Shown: positions 1 to 7,651, numbered from the stretch's first letter. The stretch is 35,209 bases of DNA from Bacillota bacterium (GCA_023392075.1 JAEVZU010000049.1:1-35209), one strand, 5' to 3'. The notes: generated from the letters alone by a model not told the origin. Numbers and translations are program-made.

Positions 1-42
1 CTTGCAGTAAAAAATATAAATAACTTTTAGGAGGAAATTAAA

Positions 43-1395
43 ATGAAGAGATTTGCATTAAGAGTTATGACTGCTGCTCTTTCAGTTGCTATTGCAACCA
101 GCCTTGCAGCATGTGGAAGTAATTCCGCCGGATCAAATTCATCTGATACTTCAGCTGCCGGTTCGACAACAACCGAGACATCTGCAAAACCATCAGAAAC
201 AAAAAGTGCAACTGTCAGGGTTTGGACGCTGTGGACAGATCCGACCAAGGACTCAAATGCCGCATATTTCTATAAGGTATTGGAATCCGCAAAAACTGAG
301 CTGGCCAATATTACTATCGAACATGATGCAACGGAAAACGAATCCTATAAGACAAAGCTAAAGACTGCTGTTGCTGCAAATGAAGCTCCCGACGTATTCT
401 ACAGCTGGGGTGCAGGTTTTACCAAACCTTTTGTAGATGCAGGTAAAGTTCTTCCATTGGATGAATATATTGCTTCATCAGGAGCAGGTGACAAAATTCT
501 TCCGGGTGCAACAGACTTCTTCAAATTTGACAATAAAACATACGGAATTCCTTATTCAAAATGGGTTGCCGTACTCTACTGCAACAAGGATTTATTCGAT
601 CAGAACGGTGTTAAGATACCGGCTACTTACGACGAACTTCTCACAGCTGTAAAAGCTTTCAGAGCGAAAAATATCACTCCTATCACCGTTGGTGGCAAAG
701 ACAGATGGCCCGCAATGTTCTTCCAGAATGCTCTTGCTCTTCGTACGGCAGGTGCTCAGGCATGTGTTGATGCATTAAATAAGACTGCTTCCTATGATCA
801 GCCGGCATTTGTCGAATCGGCCGCAAAGCTGAAAGAACTTGTTGATGCAAAGGCATTTAACGATGGCTGTCTCGGTTTGACAAACGATGAATCGGCAATT
901 CCGTTTACAGAAGGTCAGATCCCAATGTATTACATGGGTAACTGGTTTGTAGGAAATATAATGGGCAAAGACAGCAAGGTTGCCGATAAGGTTCAGGCTG
1001 TTGCATTCCCGATGGTTAATGACGGAAAAGGTACTTCTGATGAATTCTTCGGCGGTTCCATAGAAGGTTTCTGTGTAAGTGCCAACGCTGCCGACAAGGA
1101 TGCTGCCTGCAAGACAGCAGGATATCTGTCGGAGACAATGGCAAAGCTCACAGCTGACGACGGCGGTCTTGCCACCTGGAAGGTTGACGGCGTTGATGAG
1201 TCAAAGATCAATGCATTGGCCAAACAGATAAAAGATTTGACAGCAAATGCAAAATCATATGTTCTTGCATGGGATACCTTCCTTGAAGGTGCTGATGCAG
1301 AAACTCACAAGAACCTTGTAGCAGAAATATATGCAGGAAAGAAAACTCCTGAAGAATTTGCCAAGGAAATGCAGAAATTGAATGAAAAGAAATAA
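43..1395 (+). CDS. Sugar ABC transporter substrate-binding lipoprotein (CUT1, SBP family 1)
   Basis: This is the extracellular ligand-binding subunit of an ABC importer, probably for a sugar or oligosaccharide. The 450-residue product starts with a lipoprotein signal (positively charged MKR, hydrophobic core, lipobox LAAC with the lipidated Cys at residue 24). A Ser/Thr-rich linker (about 25-60) follows, then a domain with typical SBP_bac_1 segments such as VRVWTLWTDP, APDVFYSWG and IPMYYMGNWFVG. A strong ribosome site (GGAGGA) lies about 8 bases before the ATG. Two CUT1 permease genes follow, separated by a large hairpin. The ligand cannot be read from sequence. No promoter is visible because the gene begins near the window edge. 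Confidence 0.93.
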   Translation: MKRFALRVMTAALSVAIATSLAACGSNSAGSNSSDTSAAGSTTTETSAKPSETKSATVRVWTLWTDPTKDSNAAYFYKVLESAKTELANITIEHDATENESYKTKLKTAVAANEAPDVFYSWGAGFTKPFVDAGKVLPLDEYIASSGAGDKILPGATDFFKFDNKTYGIPYSKWVAVLYCNKDLFDQNGVKIPATYDELLTAVKAFRAKNITPITVGGKDRWPAMFFQNALALRTAGAQACVDALNKTASYDQPAFVESAAKLKELVDAKAFNDGCLGLTNDESAIPFTEGQIPMYYMGNWFVGNIMGKDSKVADKVQAVAFPMVNDGKGTSDEFFGGSIEGFCVSANAADKDAACKTAGYLSETMAKLTADDGGLATWKVDGVDESKINALAKQIKDLTANAKSYVLAWDTFLEGADAETHKNLVAEIYAGKKTPEEFAKEMQKLNEKK

Positions 1396-1410
1396 ATACT
1401 AAAACAGTAG

Positions 1411-1504
1411 AATTATTAACGGTCAGGGAATAATCCAGGGTGTCCGCTCGGAAACTACATGCGAGTCAGCATTTTCTCAGCGGACACCTTTGCCGTTAAT
1501 AATT
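1411..1504 (+). other. Composite intercistronic hairpin between binding protein and permease
   Basis: A perfect 12-bp inverted repeat (AATTATTAACGG at 1411-1422 with its complement at 1493-1504) encloses a second perfect 10-bp repeat (GGTGTCCGCT at 1439-1448 with AGCGGACACC at 1479-1488). The two stems are joined by an asymmetric internal loop and capped by a 30-nt loop. No T-tract follows, so it is not a simple terminator. It more likely stabilises the 3' end of the binding-protein mRNA or marks a processing site, which would give more binding protein than permease. That function is inferred. Confidence 0.7.
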
Positions 1505-1517
1505 GTGAGGTGGAAAA

Positions 1518-2399
1518 ATGGAGAGAGTACTGAGCAACAAAAAAGCTATATGTTTTTTTATTCTTCCTGCTCTGATTATATTCATTGCGATAATTATTTT
1601 TCCTATATTCATGTCGGGGTATTACAGTACGCTTCAGTGGGATGGAATAGGAAAAAGCAAATTTATTGGTATTGATAACTATATTACTTTATTTACAAAC
1701 CACGAAGATGGCTTTATCGAGTCAATAAAAAATTCTGTCATATTGGCGTTTTTGTCAGTATTCATACAGCTTCCAATATCTTTAGTGCTGGCTCTGGTAT
1801 TATCCAACAAAGTCAGAGGAGAGAATTTCTACAGGTCGGTATATTTTATACCTGTCATAGTTTCAACGGTTGTAATAGGACAGCTGTGGATGAAAATATA
1901 CCACCCGGGCTATGGTTTGCTGAATACATTTTTAAGAAATATCGGTCTGGATTCATTGGCCAAAGAGTGGATAGGAAGCACCGATACCGCACTTGGAGCG
2001 GTATTTGTCCCTGTTGTGTGGCAGTACATCGGTTATCACATGCTTCTGATGTACGCAGCCATTAAATCCATTTCTTCCGATATTATGGAAGCGGCTAAAA
2101 TAGATGGAGCGTCTTCGGTACAAACTGCGTTCAGAATAACCATTCCATTGATTAAGCCAATATTGGAGGTTTGCGTGACATTTGCCGTAATAGGTTCATT
2201 GAAAACCTTCGACCTCATTTATGTCCTTACCGGAGGAGGTCCGGTACATGCAACCGAGGTTCCGAGTACCCTTATGTTTAATACTATTTTCCATAAGTAT
2301 CAATATGGTTACGGCAGTTCAATGGCCATATTCATAATAGGGGAGTGTCTTTTGCTTACAGTTGTGATACAAAGGCTGTTCAGAATGAAAAAGGCATAA
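1518..2399 (+). CDS. Sugar ABC transporter permease, MalF/UgpA type
   Basis: This is the first membrane subunit of the CUT1 importer, 293 residues with about six membrane segments; the first lies at roughly residues 11-33. The cytoplasmic EAA loop that contacts the ATPase is clear near residue 190 (EAAKIDGASSVQTAF followed by IPLIKP). The start ATG is preceded by GAGGTGG at a good distance. It lies between the binding-protein gene and the second permease. No ATPase gene is in the operon, so the complex probably borrows a shared MsiK-like ATPase encoded elsewhere (inference from the family). Confidence 0.93.
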   Translation: MERVLSNKKAICFFILPALIIFIAIIIFPIFMSGYYSTLQWDGIGKSKFIGIDNYITLFTNHEDGFIESIKNSVILAFLSVFIQLPISLVLALVLSNKVRGENFYRSVYFIPVIVSTVVIGQLWMKIYHPGYGLLNTFLRNIGLDSLAKEWIGSTDTALGAVFVPVVWQYIGYHMLLMYAAIKSISSDIMEAAKIDGASSVQTAFRITIPLIKPILEVCVTFAVIGSLKTFDLIYVLTGGGPVHATEVPSTLMFNTIFHKYQYGYGSSMAIFIIGECLLLTVVIQRLFRMKKA

Positions 2400-2435
2400 T
2401 AAGCAGATTAAATAAATGAGGGGTTGAGGGATTAT

Positions 2436-3290
2436 ATGAAGAAAATAAAAAACAGTAATAAAAAGCCTGTTACCATAGGCGGCATAGTCCTGCAAATAGT
2501 ATTGCTCATAATTGCTTTTATACAGATATATCCGTTTATATGGCTGCTCCTGTTTTCCTTTAAAAGCAACGGGGAGATATTCGGCTCCAATGTGGTGGGA
2601 TTTCCGAATAAGCTGCTATGGGAGAACTATCAGCAGGCTCTGACAAATGGAAAGGTTGGAATATACTTTATAAACAGTGCCCTGGTGACGGTTGTTACTA
2701 TTATGATATCATCGGTAGTGGCGGCAATGGCTTCCTATGGGATTGTAAGAATGAAGTGGAAGCTCAGCGGAGTTACACTTATATTCTTCCTTATGGGTCT
2801 GATGATACCTATTCATGCAGCACTGCTGCCGCTTTTCATGTTTTTTTCAAAATTGAAGCAGCTTAACTCATATTGGAGTTTGATTTTCCCATATGTGGGA
2901 TTTGCAATTCCAATGGCCATTTATATATTCTCAGGCTTTCTCAGGGACATTCCCAAAGAAATGGAAGAGTCGGCGCTTCTGGATGGCTGCAGCATTTACA
3001 ACAGCTTTTTCAGAATAATTCTTCCTTTGATAAAGCCTGCAATAGCAACCGTTTCAATATTCACCTTCCTGTCTTCCTGGAATGAGCTGATGTTTGCGGT
3101 AACCTTTATAAGCAAGTGGCAATACAGAACACTTACCGTCGGAATTCAGCAGATGGTTGGCCAGTATACCACCAGCTGGGGCCCCATAGGAGCCGGTCTG
3201 GTAATAGCAACTATTCCGACCCTCCTGATATATTGCCTGCTCAGCAACCAGGTCCAGAAGAGTCTTATATCCGGAGCGGTAAAGGGATAG
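2436..3290 (+). CDS. Sugar ABC transporter permease, MalG/UgpE type
   Basis: This is the second membrane subunit of the CUT1 importer, 284 residues. It has about six membrane segments and the EAA loop ESALLDGCSIYNSFF followed by LPLIKP. The C-terminus (LISGAVKG) matches the usual MalG-family ending (GAVKG). An upstream in-frame TTG at 2424 is possible, but the GAGGG at 2426-2430 sits correctly for the ATG at 2436, so that start is chosen. It completes a binding protein-permease-permease operon. No terminator with a T-tract directly follows; the next structure is the MITE-like repeat at 3342. Confidence 0.92.
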   Translation: MKKIKNSNKKPVTIGGIVLQIVLLIIAFIQIYPFIWLLLFSFKSNGEIFGSNVVGFPNKLLWENYQQALTNGKVGIYFINSALVTVVTIMISSVVAAMASYGIVRMKWKLSGVTLIFFLMGLMIPIHAALLPLFMFFSKLKQLNSYWSLIFPYVGFAIPMAIYIFSGFLRDIPKEMEESALLDGCSIYNSFFRIILPLIKPAIATVSIFTFLSSWNELMFAVTFISKWQYRTLTVGIQQMVGQYTTSWGPIGAGLVIATIPTLLIYCLLSNQVQKSLISGAVKG

Positions 3291-3294
3291 TCCG

Positions 3295-3320
3295 GCTGCC
3301 GTCAGGCATTTGATTTAACG
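3295..3320 (+). repeat. Direct repeat copy 1 (about 26 bp)
   Basis: The sequence begins GCTGCCGTCAGGCATTTG just after the permease stop codon. It recurs with a few changes at 3522-3547 (GCTGCCGACAGGCATTTA). The two copies bracket about 200 bases that contain the MITE-like inverted repeat. The origin is unknown; a past duplication or rearrangement is possible. Confidence 0.55.
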
Positions 3321-3341
3321 CGTTGGGCTATTTATTTTATA

Positions 3342-3449
3342 TCAACTGGTAACTTCCGTACTAACTTCATAAAATAAAGATGCACCCAAAACAATTGCGA
3401 AAATTGTATCGCATCTTATTTCATGAAGTTGTACTCGAGTACCAGTTGA
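3342..3449. repeat. MITE-like 108-bp imperfect inverted repeat
   Basis: The ends are perfect 10-bp inverted repeats (TCAACTGGTA at 3342-3351 and TACCAGTTGA at 3440-3449). The arms keep pairing inward through ACTTCAT/ATGAAGT and AAGATGC/GCATCTT, with a small inner hairpin around ACAATTGCGAAAATTGT. It has no coding capacity. This is the layout of a small non-autonomous element or a long transcript-end hairpin. I see no clear target duplication, so mobility is not shown. Confidence 0.55.
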
Positions 3450-3521
3450 CTCTGATTAAATATATCTGTAAAGCAAAAAGAAAATAAAGATACCGGTAAA
3501 ATTTCAGGCATTTTTTTGTGT

Positions 3522-3547
3522 GCTGCCGACAGGCATTTAATTTACGG
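3522..3547 (+). repeat. Direct repeat copy 2
   Basis: This is the second copy of the motif at 3295-3320. It begins GCTGCCGACAGGCATTTA and differs from the first copy by two substitutions and one small shift near its end. Confidence 0.55.
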
Positions 3548-4335
3548 ATGGGCATTGTAAGGCGTACCACAGAAAAGAGAGAACGCAATTTTATCCAAGT
3601 ATAAATAGATAGTGCACGAGTATAACTTATATAAAATGAGATATGGCTAAAAGAAACTGCTGAAATTGCAGGTGAGGCACAGATGCCGCAGCCGTCAAAG
3701 TGACGGGAGGTCCAAAGGGCTGTCCAAAATAAGTTTAAATACATTAACGTACAAAATTATTAAAAATCTGCTGATACCCATTATACTCCTGATATTTTTA
3801 TTGCTTACTGGTAGATTCTGTGTAATAATCTAAATAGATTAAACAAAGGAGTATATTTATAATTTTGCCAAAGATTCTTAGTATTATTATGTCTGTTGTA
3901 ATAATACTATTACTTACTGGAGCAATCAGATATTTTTTAGTAAATAAGGAAATAATATTTTAGATTGTTAAATTTCACAAAAAATAGAGCAATATTAGGC
4001 TTTTTTATATCTCTTAGAACTTTATTAAGCATGTCAATATTCTTCTTTTCGTGTGCAATAGCGAGTTTAGGAATAAAGTGATTATTCCGCCATCCTCCGC
4101 CTTGTTCCGAAAAAATTTTCCTCGCCGGACAATATAAGTTAGATGTTACAGCCTACTAGTGATCGTAAACAATGACATTATTACCAATATAGTACTTCGC
4201 CTATTAGCCTCAAAATATTAATAAAATGACTGCAATTGCAATGATCACAAGCTATGGCTGTCGCTGATAAGGCAATATGAAAGGACTCGCAGTCAACAAT
4301 AAACTGCAAATAGTTAAAAGCTTTCCTAAAACATA
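3548..4335. other. Gene-poor stretch with a possible structured RNA and small degenerate ORFs
   Basis: No convincing full-length gene is seen here. At 3665-3724 a GC-richer block stands out from AT-rich surroundings. It contains a CCGTCA-AAG-TGACGG hairpin nested inside a GCAGCC/GGCTGT pairing, which may be an RNA structure or a gene remnant. At 3865-3963 and 3965-4081 two tiny hydrophobic ORFs lie almost end to end (32 and 38 residues, TTG starts, AAAGGAG before the first). They could be small membrane peptides or the remains of a broken gene. Confidence 0.3.
3865..3963 (+). CDS. Possible 32-residue hydrophobic peptide
   Basis: A TTG start about 13 bases after AAAGGAG opens a 32-codon frame with a hydrophobic core (SIIMSVVIILLLTGA), which would form a single membrane helix. 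A second hydrophobic frame begins one base after its stop codon. I do not recognise either. The start codon is weak and the spacing long, so this may equally be a remnant. Confidence 0.2.
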   Translation: MPKILSIIMSVVIILLLTGAIRYFLVNKEIIF

Positions 4336-4377
4336 AAAAAACCTTGAGAGTAAAAACTCTGAAGGTTTTTCTTTTTT
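4336..4377. terminator. Bidirectional intrinsic terminator
   Basis: AAAACCTT-G-AGAGT pairs with ACTCT-G-AAGGTTTT around an AAAA loop, followed by CTTTTTT on the plus strand and flanked by A-runs that give a T-tract on the minus strand. No intact gene ends just before it, which suggests a decayed gene upstream. Confidence 0.65.
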
Positions 4378-4582
4378 GCTGTAACCGGAAATTGCCCATC
4401 TTTGGCCTTTATGCTAGTAATGGCAATAAATTATTAATTATATGGCGTAATGACAGCATTCAGGAGTAAAATAAATTAATATTTATTTAAGTTAAAGTTT
4501 TTATATGGACGCTATTGGAACTGGATACGATAATCTTTAATTCTTTAATGTAATTATATACCAATTTAATAATGTAAAACTC
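4378..4582. other. AT-rich intergenic stretch
   Basis: About 200 bases between the terminator and the BlaI promoter are rich in A and T. They contain no frame with a plausible start and ribosome site. I see nothing else supportable in it. Confidence 0.5.
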
Positions 4583-4611
4583 TTGACATTTTCATTCTAT
4601 CGTAATAGAAT
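4583..4611 (+). promoter_or_regulatory. Promoter of the BlaI/M56 operon
   Basis: A perfect -35 TTGACA (4583-4588) and a -10 TAGAAT (4606-4611) are separated by exactly 17 bp. The -10 lies inside the first operator palindrome, so repressor binding would block polymerase. Confidence 0.75.
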
Positions 4612-4618
4612 GAAAATG
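4587..4618. promoter_or_regulatory. Operator site 1 for the BlaI-type repressor
   Basis: This is a perfect inverted repeat with 14-bp arms (CATTTTCATTCTAT, 4-bp centre, then the exact complement). Its core TTCTAT-N4-ATAGAA is shared with site 2. It covers the spacer and -10 of the promoter, as expected for autorepression by a BlaI/MecI-family dimer. Confidence 0.75.
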
Positions 4619-4624
4619 TAGACT

Positions 4625-4640
4625 TTCTATTGCAGTAGAA
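4625..4640. promoter_or_regulatory. Operator site 2 for the BlaI-type repressor
   Basis: TTCTAT-TGCA-GTAGAA repeats the core of site 1. Its centre lies 30 bp downstream, about three helical turns, so two dimers could sit on the same DNA face. Paired operators are usual for BlaI/MecI systems. Confidence 0.65.
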
Positions 4641-4659
4641 CGGATGGTGAAAGGTGCTT

Positions 4660-5019
4660 ATGGAAATCAAATTTTTTGATTCAGAACTAAAAGTAATGGA
4701 CATTCTCTGGAAAGAGGGTGATACAACAGCTAAGAGAATTGCAGAAATCTTAACACGGCAGGTAGGATGGAGTAAAACCACTACTTATACGGTTATTAAA
4801 AAGTGCATTGAAAAGGGGGCCATAAGGCGATATGACCCCAATTTTGTTTGTCATCCCCTTGTAACAAGGGAACAGACACGAGAATTAGAAATCACTGAGT
4901 TTATCAATAAAATGTATGATGGAGCAGCCGATCAGCTCGTCGCTTCCATTTTGGGCCGGAAGAATTTATCGCTGGAGGAAATCAAAAGACTAAAAGAAAT
5001 CGTCAATAAACTGGAATGA
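4660..5019 (+). CDS. BlaI/MecI/CopY-family transcriptional repressor
   Basis: This 119-residue product has the winged-helix fold of the penicillinase repressor family (Penicillinase_R): FDSELKVMDILWKEG, then AKRIAEILTRQVGWSKTTTY and VIKKCIEKGAI, then a helical dimerisation tail ending LSLEEIKRLKEIVNKLE. It should bind the two palindromes just upstream and repress its own operon. A GTG at 4654 is in frame, but it overlaps the ribosome site GAAAGG, which is correctly spaced for the ATG at 4660. The M56 protease gene follows after 10 bases; in known systems the partner protease triggers loss of the repressor. The inducer is unknown, since the partner lacks the beta-lactam sensor. Confidence 0.9.
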   Translation: MEIKFFDSELKVMDILWKEGDTTAKRIAEILTRQVGWSKTTTYTVIKKCIEKGAIRRYDPNFVCHPLVTREQTRELEITEFINKMYDGAADQLVASILGRKNLSLEEIKRLKEIVNKLE

Positions 5020-5029
5020 GGGGATATTT

Positions 5030-6487
5030 ATGAATATATTAACAATGAGCCTTTCGGCTTCTGTTTTCATTCTAGCAATTATAATAATCCGGGCACTTGC
5101 ACTGTACTCACTTCCGAAAATGACGTTTTTCGCGCTTTGGATTGTGGCACTGTGTCGCTTGATTATTCCTTTTTCTGTTCACTCACCCTTCAGCCTTTAT
5201 ACTCTAATTAATATGCTGAGAACACACTTTTCAACAACAGATGCGACTATCATAGGTATGGCTTCAATAAATGTTGGAGCGGCGGTAGACACGATAAACA
5301 TTTCATTGCCAAAAACGGCCTCCGAAAACATCTCTCCCCTTATTGCTGTATGGTTTATTGGCTTTTTGGCATGCGCCTTGTTTTTCCTCATTACACATTT
5401 TCGATGGCGCAGCGAATATAAGACAGCTCTGCCTATTGACAACGAATTTATTAGGGCCTGGCAGCAGATCCATTTGATAAGGCGAAAGGTAGAAATTAGG
5501 CAATCGGATAAAATAACCAGTCCGTTAGCTTATGGAATATTTCGGCCAGTGATTCTCCTTCCAAAAGGGACAGAATGGGCAAATGAAAAGCATTTGGAAT
5601 ACATTCTCATGCATGAATATGTGCATATTCGACGGTTTGACATAATAATGAAACTTTTACTTATTGCTGCTGTATGTGTACATTGGTTCAATCCATTAGT
5701 ATGGATAATGTACATACTAGCAAACCGGGATATTGAATTATCCTGTGATGAAGCCGTTCTGAGGGCAGTTGGGGGAACAATGAAATCCGCTTATGCCCTT
5801 ACTCTTATTAAGCTTGAGGAAAAGAGAAGCAGCATGATTCCGCTTATAAGCAATTTTAGCAAAAATGCTATCGAAGAAAGGATTGTTTCAATTATGAAAA
5901 TGAAGAAAATCACAATTATAACTTTTTTAGCGACTGTTTTAATAGTCGCAGGTTTATCCACGGTATTCGCTACTATAGCTAAAAATGATACAAGAAATAG
6001 TGATAGAGTATCCACAACTGAAAGCTCAACTTCAACAGTAGCAGTTCCATCTTCGTCCAATTCAACCATATCTCCTGACAGGTTAGCAAAGATTGAAGCT
6101 GATACTCCTTCCGCCAAACCGATTGATGAGAAAGCTCTACAGGAATATTGGAAAATGGGGTCATTGAACGTTGACGGAGTGCCTTATTTGCCACTTGTTG
6201 ATACGGCAAAAAACTTAGGATATACGGTAAATGTGGACACTAAAAATATAGACTCTGCTGAGTATCCAAACACTGTTGAATATAACTATGAGTTAGTGAA
6301 AGACGGAAAATCTCTTGGTATTGCCAGCATTGATATTTCTAATGGTAAGGTGGTAACATATATGATTGATGGAATCTTCTTAAATACACATGATAAAGCA
6401 ACCAATATTATATTGCAGAAAGATACCGTATACATGTCCGCTCAGCTCTTCAAAGAGGCACTTGATACTAGTAATAAATTGCCGTAA
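5030..6487 (+). CDS. BlaR1-like M56 membrane metallopeptidase with an atypical sensor domain
   Basis: This is a zinc membrane protease of peptidase family M56, the presumed signal transducer for the adjacent BlaI-type repressor. It has hydrophobic segments near residues 5-25, 34-50, 104-125 and 205-225, then the zinc motif HEYVH at 195-199 and ELSCDE at 236-241 (third ligand probably Glu236). A further membrane helix lies near 290-312, followed by a Ser/Thr-rich linker. At 485 residues it is shorter than BlaR1/MecR1 (about 585-600) and has no penicillin-binding transpeptidase domain. The last 120 residues contain VDGVPYLPLVDTAKNLGY, which resembles the copper amine oxidase N-terminal (stalk) fold. 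The signal is therefore probably not a beta-lactam; wall or metal stress is a guess. Confidence 0.85.
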   Translation: MNILTMSLSASVFILAIIIIRALALYSLPKMTFFALWIVALCRLIIPFSVHSPFSLYTLINMLRTHFSTTDATIIGMASINVGAAVDTINISLPKTASENISPLIAVWFIGFLACALFFLITHFRWRSEYKTALPIDNEFIRAWQQIHLIRRKVEIRQSDKITSPLAYGIFRPVILLPKGTEWANEKHLEYILMHEYVHIRRFDIIMKLLLIAAVCVHWFNPLVWIMYILANRDIELSCDEAVLRAVGGTMKSAYALTLIKLEEKRSSMIPLISNFSKNAIEERIVSIMKMKKITIITFLATVLIVAGLSTVFATIAKNDTRNSDRVSTTESSTSTVAVPSSSNSTISPDRLAKIEADTPSAKPIDEKALQEYWKMGSLNVDGVPYLPLVDTAKNLGYTVNVDTKNIDSAEYPNTVEYNYELVKDGKSLGIASIDISNGKVVTYMIDGIFLNTHDKATNIILQKDTVYMSAQLFKEALDTSNKLP

Positions 6488-6667
6488 TCACATTCTCTAT
6501 TTTAATTTCAGGTCGACGTATTCCTGATATTAGGTCCGAGAACTAAATAAGAATGAGTTACCAACGAACGCAGACTCCGAACATATCAGCGTTTAGAAAG
6601 GGACAACATGTCCGCATCCGGATGCAGTATAGATTGATCACCAAGTTTGTCACTTATGACAAGCACA
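6488..6667. other. Intergenic stretch with two small palindromes
   Basis: No gene is seen. GGACA-ACA-TGTCC (6601-6613) is followed directly by the perfect palindrome GCATCCGGATGC (6614-6625). These could form consecutive short hairpins in the 3' untranslated part of the M56 gene. The function is unknown. Confidence 0.35.
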
Positions 6668-6707
6668 CAAATAAACAGACCACTCAAATGAACGGTCTGT
6701 TTATTTG
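6668..6707. terminator. Terminator-like hairpin between convergent genes
   Basis: A perfect 14-bp inverted repeat (CAAATAAACAGACC and its complement) surrounds a 12-base loop. It lies between the M56 gene and the convergent secreted-protein gene. Its T-rich and A-rich outer halves let it serve both strands, though no long T-tract follows. Confidence 0.55.
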
Positions 6708-6812
6708 TTGAGTTATAACAGGATCTCAATTATTGCATTCTAAAAAATACTAAACTACACGGATTACTACTTTGTCATATGTGAACCAATTGTCTCACTG
6801 CTGATAAAAGAT

Positions 6813-7355
6813 TTAGTTCAGCCTTACGGTGAAGTCGCCGGATATCGTACCAATAACGTCTATTGGGCCATCATTTACAAAAGATATGTAATAATTATAT
6901 GCGGTGCTTAAGTTTGAAAAAGTTGTTGTATACGAGCCAGTATAGGAAGTGGTGGCAAATTTTTCAGTGCTTAAAACAAGTTTATTCGTGCCAGCTTGAT
7001 ATAAATTAATGTGGAAATACTTCGTCTGCTTAGCAGCACATGTTACATTCCAATCAACATAAAACTTTGACGCACCATTTGTGAAAAAATAGTAATTTGA
7101 ATATATTTCGCCGTTGACTCCACTGAAAGAACCAGAGTAAGGTAAGTCTGTTCCGCTAGTTGGCTTACTAGTCGACATAGGAATTACAACTTCATTTGAA
7201 GAAGTAGCAGACTTTACAGATGTCATCTGGGTTGTTTGAGAAAATGGAGTAACATCTTTTTCGTTTGCTGCAAACGAATTTAAAGGAAAAATCGAGATTG
7301 CCATTAGTATTGCACATATTTTTGAAATACCTTTTAAAACTGATTTTTTGGTCAT
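6813..7355 (-). CDS. Secreted protein of unknown function, probable beta-sandwich
   Basis: I do not recognise the family. The 180-residue product has a Sec signal peptide (MTKKSVLKGISKICAILM, cleavage probably after NSFA), a Ser/Thr-rich linker to about residue 60, and a Tyr/Thr/Ser-rich body with alternating hydrophobic residues and one Cys. It ends GTISGDFTVRLN, which suggests a small extracellular beta-sandwich. An ATG at 7361 exists, but AGGAGG is only three bases from it and nine from the ATG at 7355, so the latter is chosen. It faces away from the IS element and is transcribed alone. Confidence 0.7.
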   Translation of the reverse strand: MTKKSVLKGISKICAILMAISIFPLNSFAANEKDVTPFSQTTQMTSVKSATSSNEVVIPMSTSKPTSGTDLPYSGSFSGVNGEIYSNYYFFTNGASKFYVDWNVTCAAKQTKYFHINLYQAGTNKLVLSTEKFATTSYTGSYTTTFSNLSTAYNYYISFVNDGPIDVIGTISGDFTVRLN

Positions 7356-7438
7356 TTTCATGAACCTCCTATTATGATGATTTAAATACTAAAACTTAAC
7401 AAATTTTACATATATTTACAAATATTGTAATAATAAAT

Positions 7439-7467
7439 AGAATATCATAAACATATTTGTATGTCAA
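7439..7467 (-). promoter_or_regulatory. Probable promoter of the secreted-protein gene
   Basis: On the minus strand, a perfect TTGACA (7467-7462) is followed after 17 bases by TATTCT (7444-7439). This would give an untranslated leader of about 75 bases before the chosen start. Confidence 0.5.
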
Positions 7468-7651
7468 ATATATATGCATAAGTCAAATTAATAAAATAAT
7501 AATCATTACAAATAGTAACTAGTTTTGGGTAAAAATGATTTGGCTAAAGATGTAGAATCAACTATGCATAAATATTATTGTTTCAATATATAACAGGTAT
7601 TTCCATTTTGCAGTTTTTTTACTATTGATAAAAGGGTTAGGGGAAGTACTT
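7468..7651. other. AT-rich intergenic stretch before the IS element
   Basis: No gene is seen. A 10-bp palindrome GAAGTACTTC ends within a few bases of the IS5 target site. Confidence 0.4.

Noticed and set aside
3342..3449. A plain intrinsic terminator for the first importer operon
   Set aside because: The hairpin is very long and has no T-tract after it; perfect outer ends fit a mobile repeat better, though termination is not excluded.
3540..3725. A magnesium (M-box) or cyclic di-GMP riboswitch
   Set aside because: Short pieces such as AGGTGAGGC and GCTGCCG look familiar, but the remaining conserved parts of those riboswitches are missing and no target gene follows.
3421..3744. A 107-codon minus-strand gene overlapping the MITE-like element
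   Set aside because: It runs across the inverted repeat and the structured block, with low-complexity translation and no ribosome site.
5030..6487. A beta-lactam resistance sensor (BlaR1/MecR1)
   Set aside because: The zinc protease part fits, but no penicillin-binding transpeptidase domain and no beta-lactamase gene are present, so a resistance role is not supported.
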